Assembly (NCBI GenBank): GCA_012295275.1
Contig: CM022679.1
Location: forward strand, 13,722,145-13,786,144
From: Chrysomallon squamiferum
Lineage: Eukaryota; Mollusca; Gastropoda; Neomphalida; Peltospiridae
Direction: 5' to 3'
DNA length: 64,000 nucleotides
Shown here: positions 1 to 9,393 of the stretch, piece by piece
Position numbering within the stretch: the first letter of the stretch is position 1
How the letters are laid out: each line of letters opens with the position of its first letter
Notes under the pieces: generated by a model
What the model was told of the DNA's origin: nothing
Databases searched by the model: none
The model's input: the letters and a program-made list of their open reading frames with translations, nothing else
Position numbers and translations under genes: made by a program

Positions 1-680
1 AACAACAGAAGAATAAGAGTAATAATATTTAAAATAAAAAATAAATAATTTAAGTGATGATGGCAGCAGCATCAGTAATAGTAGTGGTAGTGGTAGTTGT
101 AGTAGTAGTAGCAATAGTAGTAAGGAACTTCATCAACAAAACCTGAGAATTATGAGCAAACAATTCAAATCTATCTATCTATCTATCATCTATCTATGAA
201 AAAGCAATATTATATTCTGTTTCATAAACATATTTTTATTTTATTTTGAATCATTTTTCTTTTTTTTAATTTAATTTAATTTAATTTAACTTTTTTATTA
301 TTATTATTTTATTTTGAGTCATATGAAAATGTGTAATCATATGTAATCAATGTTATCTGTCCCGTAGCTGTATTTGCAGATGCAATTACTGGCTTTCTTT
401 TCCTTCTTTCTTTCTTTCTTATTTTTTTCTTATTTTTATTGTAACTTTTTGTAATGTTTTTAGATGTCTATTATTATTATTGTTATTATTGCAATATTTT
501 ATTTATTATATAATATTTTTAATTATAATTTTGACATAAAACCATCATTTGTTAACTTATGCTCATGTACTGAATATCTTACAAAGTAATATCTATATGC
601 CATTATTTTATAATTAAAGCAAAAAAAAAATGTATTAATAGTTCGTAATGTTTCGTAATGTCTTTATTTTATGTACTTTG
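1..680. other. AT-rich non-coding DNA, inverted copy of the 14.6-15.4 kb region
   Basis: No coding exon is visible. The first 200 bases (TAGTAGTGG-type trinucleotide run, then a CTAT tetranucleotide run) are the reverse complement of about 15180-15360. This places the left end of the window as the upstream flank of gene A in inverted orientation relative to the flank of gene B. The remainder is A/T homopolymer and TTTA/ATT low-complexity sequence. Confidence 0.6.
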
Positions 681-836
681 TGATTAACGCGACACGTGAT
701 TATTTTGTCTGAATAAAGCTGAACACACGTCATTTCCCGCTTGAAACCTTGCCTCTACGTACTATTAACTGATTCTTTGAGACGAAAGTGAACACAAAAG
801 GAAATAATTACAGGAAAGCAAATCATCCAGGTAAGT
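680..836 (+). promoter_or_regulatory. Promoter-like module with noncoding first-exon-like segment (type II)
   Basis: The segment holds an ACACGTG E-box-like site and an ACGTCATTTCCCG stretch, then GAAAGTGAACAC (ISRE-like) and an exon-like piece ending ATCATCCAG|GTAAGT with the donor at 831. The same arrangement recurs at 47538-47620 on the - strand with a GTAGGT donor. No ATG-initiated reading frame spans it, so if it is an exon it is untranslated. The promoter role is inferred from repetition and the splice donor. Confidence 0.4.
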
Positions 837-1214
837 AAAATTACTAAACTTTAATGTATTGGTAAATTTTAGGGTTAGTATTTAGATTCGCGATTTCCCA
901 GACTTTTGTATTTTCCGGACTTGTGTTAACTCTATTGCTCTGTGAAATCGAGTGTCACCTGTAAAGTATTAAAATTACTGTATAGAAGTAGTTACCTGCA
1001 GACTGTCTGTATAATCTATGTATTAAATATGAACGTTGTGAGAATATCTAAATTAAATAATGACATGGCAAAATAACGTTTTCTATATTTTCAAAAGAAA
1101 AAAAAAAAATAATAATAAAAAAAAAAAAAAAAAAAAAAAAACAAAAACAAATAAATAAACAAATAAATAAATAAATAAAAAAATAAAAATAAAATAAAAT
1201 AAAGACGTGCAATT

Positions 1215-1412
1215 TCCGGTATGGATTTACTTTTAATTTGGAAAATAGAACTATTTATATCGCTTACGCGACACGTGATTATTTTGTCTGAATAAAGCTG
1301 AAGACACGTCATTTCCCGCTTGAAACCTTGCGTCTACGTACTATTAACTTATTCTATGTTCAACTATACGATTGCGGCAGTCCTATCTCAATCCAATTTC
1401 CATCAAGATAAG
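1215..1412 (+). promoter_or_regulatory. Promoter-like module with noncoding first-exon-like segment (type I, decayed donor)
   Basis: CTATTTATATC (TATA-like) lies near 1250-1262, followed by the E-box and CRE-like stretch and an exon-like segment ending TTTCCATCAAG. The following bases are ATAAGA rather than the GTAAGA of other copies, so the donor has lost its GT. The κB-like site of the other copies is also absent here. Confidence 0.35.
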
Positions 1413-1859
1413 AATACATTTTACAATTCATTCATAACTTTACCAAACGTAGTCTACATTTTTGTTCCGTTCCTTTTTCTTAACATATACCGTATGAAAT
1501 TTGTTTAATTTGTTTTTGTCTGTATATTGTTCGTAGATTGTTATATTACCGTATTAAATAAATGTTATGTGTTCTAAAGTTTAATGTTTTGGTAAATTTG
1601 AGGGTTAATATTTAGATTCGCGATTTCCCAGACTTTTGTATTAACTCTATTGCTCTAAGAAATCGAGTGTCGCCTGTAAATTATTAAAAAATATTGTATA
1701 GAATTAATTACCTGCATACTGTCTGTATAATCTGTCTACGAAATATGAACGTTGTGAGAATATCTAAGGTAAATAATGACATGGGAAAATAACGTTTTGT
1801 ATATTTTCGAAAGAAATAAAAAAATAAAATAAAATAAAATAAAATAAAATAAAAATACA

Positions 1860-1904
1860 AATACAAAGAAATAAATATATAAATAAAAAAGCAATAATAA
1901 ATAG

Positions 1905-1950
<46 letters not shown>

Positions 1951-2015
1951 ATACATACATACATACATACATACATACATACATACATACATACATACAT
2001 ACATACATAAATAAG
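1860..2015. repeat. AAT and CATA microsatellites
   Basis: An (AAT)n run at about 1906-1948 is followed by (CATA)n to about 2010. Long reading frames across it (MYVC and poly-I/poly-Y on the other strand) are products of the repeat. Confidence 0.95.
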
Positions 2016-2099
2016 TTAAATAAACAATAATAAAATATGTAAATAAAAAATATGTTTATAAATATAAAAAAGGAATAAAAAATAAAAATTATAGTTTGC

Positions 2100-2290
2100 G
2101 ACATGGATTTATTTTTAACATGGAAATTCCGAACTGTTTATATCTCTTAAACGAAACGTGATTTAAGGTTAATCTGTCATTTCCGATATGAAACCTTGCC
2201 TCTAGGTACTTTTTAGTTATTCTGTGTTCAGCTACACGATCACGCAGCCCTCTGCTAATCCACTTTCCATCAAGGTAAGAGTACATTTTA
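2100..2290 (+). promoter_or_regulatory. Promoter-like module with κB-like site, TATA-like box and first-exon-like segment
   Basis: GGAAATTCC (2122-2130) fits the GGRNNYYCC κB consensus and sits about 6 bases before TTTATAT (2137-2143). About 130 bases downstream the exon-like segment ends CCATCAAG|GTAAGA with an intact GT donor at about 2275. It is the promoter-like module closest to gene A on the same strand and is a candidate start for it. No transcript evidence is available. Confidence 0.45.
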
Positions 2291-2539
2291 CAATTCACCC
2301 ACAACTATACCCAACGCACTCTACATTTTTCTTCTGTTCCTTTTTCTTATACCGTATGAAATTTCTTTAATTTGTTTTTGTCTGTATAATGTTTTTAGAT
2401 TATTATATTACCGTATTAAATAAATGTTATGTTTTCTTAAGTTTAATGTTTTGGTAAATTTGAGGGTTAATATTTAGATTCGCGATTTCTCAGACTTTTG
2501 TATTAACTCTATTGCTCTATGAAATCGAGTGTCACCAAC

Positions 2540-2577
2540 AAGCTGAAAACAACGAGAAAAATGCGGACCATAACATT
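2540..2577 (-). pseudogene. Truncated cysteine-containing exon (ECYGPHFSRCF type)
   Basis: On the - strand a CTTTTTGCAG acceptor (cag at 2578-2580) opens a phase-1 exon that reads (x)AA TGT TAT..., giving ECYGPHFSRCFQL. It then runs abruptly into the GTGACACTCG repeat shared by the 5' modules, so the exon is truncated at about 2540. A homologue starts at 46210 on the + strand. The C-x6-C start at phase 1 resembles the vWC-like exons elsewhere in the window, but there is too little left to assign it. Confidence 0.3.
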
Positions 2578-2699
2578 CTGCAAAAAGAAGGTCTTTTATA
2601 AACATGACCATGTTTTCAAATAATAATAATACTAATAGACATAGCTGACATTTAGCTATATTCGAATTACCTATATATGAATAATATATATGCCCATAC

Positions 2700-3525
2700 A
2701 CAGCATTGAACAGAAAAAATGAAGAAGGAAATGTTTTATTTCATGACACACTCAACACTTTTTATTTACGGTTATGTGGTGTCGGACATACGGTTAAGGA
2801 CCACATTATATTGAGAGAGGAAACCCGCTGTTGCCACTTCATGGGCTACTATTTTTGATTCGCAGTACCATCCCACAGATAGAGTAGCATATACCAATTA
2901 TAGTGCACTGGTTGGACTAATGGATCCACAGACAGTGTTAAAAAAACGAAAAACAGTAATGTGTGTGTGTTGCATATGTCCAAAATTGGTTTTGAGGTGA
3001 ATTCAAACTAAACAGCTGGACGATTTATTGTAAAAGTTCAACTATTACAAATAGTCATGAAAAGACACGTGTGTTATTTCTTATATTCTGGTTTGTTACT
3101 TTTCTTTTTTCTTTGCACTGTAATAAACCATGCTGCAATATCAGTTAATACCAAAATACACTCATCCAGTTTTACAGGAGCAGTCAGCCTCTGATAGTTG
3201 TTTCGTCACCAAGCAAACTTGAATATGTGGTTTGTGTGTCGAGTCGTTTTTCATCATGGAACACCAGCATCTCGCATTCACTTTCGGTTAATTTTTGTCG
3301 GACATTTTTGTTATCATTGATGTAGCCTTGTCGTCGATGCAGATATAATGGACTGATAGCTACAGTTTGTTTGACAACATTAAAAAATAATAATAATAAA
3401 AAACAAAAATGAAGAAAATTATTATTTAAGGCAAGATAGCAGAGACATAAATGGACATAACTGAAAAGTATGCAGAATATATATATAATATGTGTTTATG
3501 AGTGTATGTGTGTATGTACATATAT
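2700..3525. other. Upstream flank of gene A, inverted copy of 45.3-46.1 kb
   Basis: The stretch from about 2700 to 3400 is the reverse complement of about 45400-46090 with scattered changes. It ties the upstream region of gene A to that of gene D. No coding exon is seen in it. Confidence 0.6.
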
Positions 3526-3711
3526 ATGTTGTTTAGGATTTTGAATATTCTCTGTGAAATCTACGTCTGAATAGACTCTTCACAGACAATATTCGGGAAC
3601 GCTGTGGTGCAGGAGGGTAAAATCCAGTCACGACTTCAAACCCTCGTCAGATGCCGCACATATGACACCCTGTCGCTCGCACTACTGTTCGGTCATCAAG
3701 ACCACCTTTAT
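3526..3711 (-). mobile_element. tRNA-derived SINE
   Basis: Read on the - strand it starts GGTGGTCTTGATGACCGAAC (A-box-like) and runs through the CATCTGACGAGGG body to the CAAAATCCTAAAC 3' end, the same family as 45127-45310. The B box is damaged by a short deletion here. Both this copy and the 45.1 kb copy lie just upstream of a CRD exon (genes A and D), so insertion preceded that duplication. Confidence 0.7.
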
Positions 3712-3808
3712 ACACACACACACACACGCACATATACAGGTACTTCTATGTGTGTGTGTGTGTGTGTCTATATATATATATGTGTACGTATGTATGTATG
3801 TATGTATG

Positions 3809-3843
<35 letters not shown>

Positions 3844-3860
3844 GTATGTATTTTTGCATA
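3711..3860. repeat. CA/TA/GTAT microsatellite cluster
   Basis: Runs of CA, TG, TA and GTAT fill the end of the intron just upstream of the gene A CRD exon. The equivalent place in genes D and E is also microsatellite. Confidence 0.9.
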
Positions 3861-3920
3861 ACCAAATACACTCTTTAATTGGAATTTAGAGAAATAATAA
3901 CAGTACAGTTTTATTTTCAG

Positions 3921-4094
3921 ACGTAGACAAGATGACCACTGGAACAACGTATAGATGTGGCAACGATGTATGTGATGAGATAGAACATTATTGTGTACGT
4001 GAAGATGAGAGGTGCTATTACTGCAAAGACATCAGTGATTTGTGCTTCACAACGCGTTTGGATTTCCCTAAACAGTGTACTCGTTTCTGTAAAA
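3921..4094 (+). CDS. Gene A CRD exon
   Basis: The exon has acceptor TTATTTTCAG and donor GTAGGT and is 174 nt (58 codons), phase 1-1. It codes RCGNDVCDEIEHYC, then CYYCKDISDLC and FPKQCTRFC. The C-x2-C-x6-C...PKQC-x3-C half closely resembles the TACI second CRD, which also contains PKQC followed three residues later by FC. The two extra Cys (RCG and HYC) are an additional predicted pair. Confidence 0.75.
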
Positions 4095-5280
4095 GTAGGT
4101 AGATGTGTATGTATGTATGTATGTGAGTTTGTGTTTGTGTGTGTGTTTAATTGTATGTATGTGTGTGTGTTTAGTTGCATGTATGTTTGTGTGTGTTTCT
4201 GTATGCAGTTGTGTGTATTTGTCCTTTGTGTGTTAGTATCCGCATGTATGTTTTTGAATATTTATGCATGAGTATGTGTATAAAGATTTCTAATAAGAAA
4301 TATTTTTGCTATGTGTATGTTTTAAAATGTTTCTATAAAGCAGGTCTTTCTAGGCTAGATGATACTATATTTTATAACAGTACTGTAACATTTTTATTAT
4401 GTCTTGTTATTTTACAAATAAACAATAAATAAATAAGCAGATAAACAAACAAACAAATAAATAAATAAACACACAGATCTTCACAAAGTTAGTTACAACT
4501 TTTGTTTTTGATCTCATTTTGTACAGAGTAACAACTTTTCTGTGTGCTTATTTCACAGATTTTATTTGTTTTCTGTTTTGGTTTCAGATTTCCTTGATAA
4601 TCAGACAAAAAAAGGTAAAGCTTTTTATTATAGCCACAAAATAATGAATGTTTGTGTATATCTGTGTGTGTGTATGTGTTTGTGAATGTGTATTTGTCTG
4701 CATATGTGTACGAGTATATATGTATGTGTGTATCTTTGTATGTTCACTATGTATGTATGTATGCATGTATATATTATGCAGTGTATGTGTATGTACGTTG
4801 GAATGTATGTATAGTATGTATGTATGTGTGTGTATGTATGTTTATAGGTATGTGTGTTTGCATATATATTTGTGTATGTAGGTATTTATGCATAGTATAT
4901 ATATATGTGTGTGTGTATATATATATATATATAACACTACTGTCACAATTTTTATGTGTTTCATTATTTGAAAAATAAATAAATAAATAAATAAACAGGC
5001 AAACCACGAAACAAACAATTAAACAAACAAATAAATAGGTAAGTAAATAAATAAATAAACAGGCAAACAAACAAACACAGAGATTTTCACTGTTTACAAG
5101 TTTTTTGTTTTTAATCTCATTTTGTACAGAGTAAGAACTTTTCTCTGTGCTTATTTCACAGATTATATTTGTATTTTGGTTTTGTTTCAGCTTTCATTTC
5201 TAATCAGACAAAGACAGGTAAAGCGTTTTATTATTACAGCTAAAAAATTATAAATGTTTGTGAGTGTATATCTAAGATTA

Positions 5281-5318
<38 letters not shown>

Positions 5319-5610
5319 TACATAGCTACGTATATTTATGTGGATATATGTGTGTATGAATGCATGTATGCATGTATATACAGACGCACACACACTCTCT
5401 CTCTCTCATATATAGCCAAAGGACCAATGCACCCTATAATATATATTACATGATCAACTTTAAGTCAACTTGAATCCGTGTTTAAGAATTAAAAAACACA
5501 GGCATAGGAATGTTTTCATTAAAAAAAACTTAAAGTTGATCATGTAATATATATTATAGGGTGCATTGGTCCTTTTGCTATATATTTGTGCATGAGAGAG
5601 AGAGAGAGAG

Positions 5611-5661
<51 letters not shown>

Positions 5662-6784
5662 ATTAGAGGTTTCTAATTAAAAATGTTTTTGCTATGTGTA
5701 TGTTTTAAAATGTGTCTATAAAGCAGGTCTTTCTAGGCAAGATGATGCTATATTTTATAACAGTACGGTAATGTTTTTATTATGTGTTTCGTTATTTGAT
5801 AAATAAATAAATAAAAAATAAATAAATAAACAGACAAACAATCAAATAAACAAATAAATAAATAAACGTTTGTGTTTTTGATCTCAGTTTATACACAGTA
5901 ACAATTTTTCTCTGTGTTTATTTCACCAGATTATATTTTTTTTTGTTGTTTTTGTTTCAGATTTCCTTGGCAGTCAAATAACAGAAAGTAAGGCTTATTA
6001 TTACTACAGCCATGAAATAATAAATGCTCGTGTATGCATATCTGTGCTTATGTGTATGTATGTATGTATGTATGTATGTATATATGTATGTATTACGGCA
6101 GTGTTTGTGTATGTATGAATGTATGTATATATTTTATGGCAGTGAATGTGTATGTGTGTTTGTGTGTGTGTTTGTATATATGTATGTGTGTATGTTTGTA
6201 TATATGTATGTATGTGTGTTTGTATATATGTATGTGTGTGTGTTTGTATATATGTATGTATGTGTGTTTGTATATATGTATGTGTGTGTGTTTGTATATA
6301 TGTATGTGTGTATGTTTGTATATATGTATGTGTGTGTGTTTGTATATATGTATGTGTGTGTGTTTGTATATATGTATGTGTGTATGTTTGTATATATGTA
6401 TGTGTGTGTGTTTGTATATATGTATGTGTGTATGTTTGTATATATGTATGTGTGTGTGTTTGTATATATATATATGTGTGTATGTTTGTATATGTATATG
6501 TACTAAGGCAGCAGTCGAGTTTGCTTGATAAAAATGGCTAAATTTATAGTTTTTTCTAAAGGTGATGTTACAAAGTTACTTTGATTGTATTTCAGATCTT
6601 CCAGAGGATAACAAAGTCCTTTATATAGCACTTTTCATAGCATGTCTAATAGCAGTAGTAGTATTATCATTTGCAACTGTACAGTTTTTCCTAAAATGGA
6701 GAAAACTGAGTAAGAACAAACATGAACACGATGTTGAAAGAAATGAAGAACAAACAGAACTAATGAAAAAAGAAAAAACAGCAG
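3921..6784 (+). CDS. Gene A: BCMA/TACI-like TNF-receptor-type membrane protein, 3'-incomplete
   Basis: Five exons can be joined in one frame: 3921-4094, 4588-4614, 5191-5217, 5961-5987 and 6596-6784, all phase 1 at both ends. They code a cysteine-rich domain with eight Cys, three 9-residue stalk repeats (two with an NQT N-glycosylation sequon) and a transmembrane helix followed by a basic KWRKLSKNK stop-transfer segment, which implies a type I or III orientation. The ATG in the first listed exon (3932) is preceded by an in-frame acceptor, so a signal-peptide exon is expected upstream but was not found. The cytoplasmic-tail exon expected roughly 2 kb after the transmembrane exon is missing: sequence homologous to the intron runs into the gap at 7494. 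Family assignment rests on the cysteine pattern; a ligand is not known. It lies tail-to-tail with gene B. Confidence 0.65.
4588..4614 (+). CDS. Gene A stalk micro-exon 1 (27 nt)
   Basis: TTTCAG acceptor and GTAAAG donor bracket 27 nt that code DFLDNQTKK-type residues in phase 1. NQT is an N-glycosylation sequon. This first unit has no counterpart in gene B. Confidence 0.7.
5191..5217 (+). CDS. Gene A stalk micro-exon 2 (27 nt)
   Basis: TTTCAG acceptor and GTAAAG donor. The 27 nt code AFISNQTKT in phase 1, again with an NQT sequon, and are clearly a duplicate of the previous micro-exon with its flanking intron. Confidence 0.7.
5380..5640. repeat. Long inverted repeat (hairpin) in intron of gene A
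   Basis: The arm at 5410-5465 is the reverse complement of 5527-5582 with one mismatch that I can see. The pairing continues outward into CT/GA and CA/TG microsatellites. The loop is about 61 bases. Related single-arm sequence is present at the same position in B (about 12740 and 12850-12910) and C (28212-28275), so the inversion-duplication is specific to gene A. Confidence 0.85.
5961..5987 (+). CDS. Gene A stalk micro-exon 3 (27 nt)
   Basis: TTTCAG acceptor and GTAAGG donor around 27 nt coding DFLGSQITE, phase 1. The orthologous units are 12375-12401 (gene B, identical residues) and 27817-27843 (gene C, DFVGNQITE). Confidence 0.7.
6040..6500. repeat. TATG/TGTG minisatellite, about 24-bp unit
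   Basis: From about 6165 to 6490 a unit of roughly 24 bases (TGTTTGTATATATGTATGTG-like) is repeated more than ten times. It is preceded by GTAT repeats. All three + frames stay open, giving spurious reading frames of 130-164 codons that are not genes. Confidence 0.9.
6596..6784 (+). CDS. Gene A transmembrane exon
   Basis: ATTTCAG acceptor and GTGAGT donor bracket 189 nt (63 codons), phase 1-1. The residues begin DLPEDNKVLY, pass through a hydrophobic helix (ALFIACLIAVVVLSFATVQF) and continue with KWRKLSKNKHEH and an acidic/polar EEQTELMKK segment on the predicted cytoplasmic side. Confidence 0.75.
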
Positions 6785-7493
6785 GTGAGTTATAGATCTA
6801 TTTTTCCAGTTATCAAAGTCTGAAAAAACACTCACACACACAAACAAACAACACTGCACGTTTCAGTTCAGATTAATTTCAAATTCTGTCAAACTACATA
6901 AATTTGTTGTTGCGTGCCAGTCAATGGTCAAAATGCACTGTGTATTCTTTCAATATTTTATTTGTTTCTTCTAACCAATTTTTACTAATAAAGAATGGAT
7001 GCTGTTGTTGCAGAAGTAACATACGAACTCTGACATCTCCTTGCTTTCTAAATGTCTGTATGACTGGATATCTACCTGCGTGTGTGTGTGTGTGTGTGTG
7101 CGTGCGTGCGTGCGTGTGTGTGTGTATGGAGAGATATGTATTACGACTGTTATGAAAATGATTTTGTCTATTTGTACGATTTCCCAAATGTTTGAGTCTA
7201 TTGTATGATTTCTCATTACTCATTTGTATTTAAGTGTATTTAATTAATGTTGCTGCTTTTTTATTACCTGCCAAAGTCTGTCATTGTTTGACTGTGAGAA
7301 GCATCCTTGAGAATAGTTTGATCCTATTAGCATGTTAATTTTGTCACTCACTCACTCATGCATGCATCATTCACTAACCCATCCATTGACTTACTTACTC
7401 TCATACATATACATGAGAGTGAGTAAGTCATTATATATATTTAGATATATATATATATATATATCTTTACACACACACACACACACACACACA
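6785..7493. other. Intron sequence after gene A transmembrane exon
   Basis: Homologous to the intron after the transmembrane exon in D (about 41950-42300). It lacks the transposase relic found in B and C. It ends at the assembly gap in a CA run. The part at 7320-7430 matches 10150-10260 of gene B in reverse. Confidence 0.6.
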
Positions 7494-7693
7494 NNNNNNN
7501 NNNNNNNNNNNNNNNNNNNNNNNNNNNNNNNNNNNNNNNNNNNNNNNNNNNNNNNNNNNNNNNNNNNNNNNNNNNNNNNNNNNNNNNNNNNNNNNNNNNN
7601 NNNNNNNNNNNNNNNNNNNNNNNNNNNNNNNNNNNNNNNNNNNNNNNNNNNNNNNNNNNNNNNNNNNNNNNNNNNNNNNNNNNNNNNNNNNNN
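7494..7693. other. Assembly gap (200 N)
   Basis: A run of 200 N, a conventional placeholder size. It lies where the tail exon of gene A and the turn-around between the convergent copies A and B would be. Confidence 0.99.
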
Positions 7694-8968
7694 AGTAGTA
7701 TATTAGTTGTGTTAGAACATGTACATCACAATGTGAGCGTCATAATGACATGACCTTATTTTTGTTCTGTATTGTGTTTATTTTTGTTTATAAATGTTTA
7801 CCATTTGTTATTGACATTGTTTACATGTAATTTTGCATATTTGGTTCAGTAAAAAAATAATTGTCCTATACACACTCAATATTCATGTACATTATAAAAC
7901 AATCTTAAACTAATGTCTCAGACACATTATCTAGAATAACAGTAAAAAATCATACTTCTAACCTCCCTAAATATCATAATGTTAGCTACTTTGTATTAAA
8001 TGATTATATTATCTACAAGTTTCTTTATCTTTTGAATTTCGTAAAAGTTATTTCGTAAATGTTATCTATCCTGTACGCTAATCTATTAGATTAAGTAAGC
8101 AGTCTGATGGAAAAACATGATATCGAAGCAAACATATATCAACGTAATAAAATAAAATAAAAAGTGGTTATCCAAGGAGATTTTTTTAATGTGGCTTGTT
8201 TCACTATTAAAACCAAAACTGAGCTTAAATGAATTAAAAAATAAAATAAAATAAAATAAAATAATGTAAAATAAAATAAAACAAAACAAAGCAAAATAAA
8301 TAAATAAATAAATAAATAAATAAAATGAAATATATAAAGAAATCAATCAATGAATCAATAAATCAATAAATAAAATAAATAAATAAATAAATAAAATAAA
8401 ACAAAATAAATATATAAACAAATAGAAATAAAATAAAATAAAGTAAAATCAAATCAAATTAAATTAAAAATTAAATTAATACATAAATAAAATAAAATAA
8501 AATAAATAAGGAAACAAACAAATTAATTAATTAATAAATTAATAGATAAATAAATAATAAAATAAATCGATAAAGTGAAATAAAAAATAAAATAAAATAA
8601 ATAAATTTTAAAAATAAAATAAATTCAAAAAATAAAATAAAATAAAATTAAATTAAATAAATAAATATAATTCAATAAAATAAAATAAATATATAAAAAC
8701 TGAAATAAAATGCAATGAAATGAAAAAGTAAATAAATAAAATTAAATAAAATAAAGAAATAAATAAATATATAAAATTAAATAAAATGAATAGCAAATAA
8801 TTAAATTAAATTAAAAAAAAAGAAATATAAAAGAAAAGAAAGAAAATAATTTTTTTAAATATAAAATAAAATAAAAGAAATATAAAAAAATAAAAGAAAT
8901 TTAAAAAAAAATAAAAGAAATTAAATTAAATAAAATAAATAAGAAATTTCTTTTTTTGCTTTTACCGT
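7694..8968. other. Duplicated 3' flank and simple A/T-rich DNA
   Basis: Bases 7694-8230 recur at about 23950-24490 and, more diverged, 22225-22740 and 40610-41000. They form the 3' flank of the tail exon. From 8230 to 8960 the sequence is almost only AAAT/AAATA-type repeats. No gene is seen. Confidence 0.7.
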
Positions 8969-9393
8969 TTATGAATACAGTTTTTCAGCTTTTTCCCCTT
9001 CTTTATCATCGGCTGGAATCACTGTTTTCAGTTCATTTGGAAGACCAGATCCATTTGGAATATGTTTGTTCTTATTATGTATGGTAACCACTATATCATC
9101 ATCATGAACAGCAATGGTCTTGTCAGCAGTGTTTCTGTTTCTGTTTCTGGAATTCTGTCCAACAGGATGATCTTGATCTGTTTCACTTATTTCCTGACTC
9201 AACACACTTCCAGAACTTCTTCTGTAGAGATGTCTATTAGCATCAACATCCTCTCCTTCTTCTTCATCACTGCTGCAGTGGATATTCCCGTTGAGAACTG
9301 CCTGACACAAAGTTGTTGTATCTGTGTCCCCAGCTCCATCTCCTGCCTCTGTCTGTGATTCAGCACACACGTTCTGCAACACCATCTTGTTCT
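8969..9393 (-). CDS. Gene B cytoplasmic-tail exon
   Basis: Acceptor TTTCTAG, phase 1, then ENKMVLQNVCAES and a polar tail to a TAA at 8971-8969 after LYS. The segment is rich in Asp, Glu, Ser and Thr (SSDEEEGEDVD, SETDQD) and ends the coding region. Copies are at 24702-25042 (early stop) and 48910-49334 (intact), with remnants at 41019-41110 and about 60850-60980. Confidence 0.75.

Noticed and set aside
690-830. Retrotransposon LTR as explanation of the 5' modules
   Set aside because: No paired direct repeats enclosing coding sequence, no primer-binding site or polypurine tract seen. Copies lie next to receptor 5' blocks, so segmental duplication explains them better.
6024-6541. Open frames of 130-164 codons (YMYVC/IYVC repeats)
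   Set aside because: Open in all three frames because the 24-bp TATG/TGTG repeat has no stop in any of them; no coding signal beyond the repeat.
7332-7706. Frame through the N run (also at 33650 and 56778)
   Set aside because: Mostly unknown residues from N; no meaning.
9062-9358. 98-codon + strand frame opposite the gene B tail (also at 24717 and 49003)
   Set aside because: Shadow of the - strand tail exon. The - strand has acceptor, phase and homology to support it.
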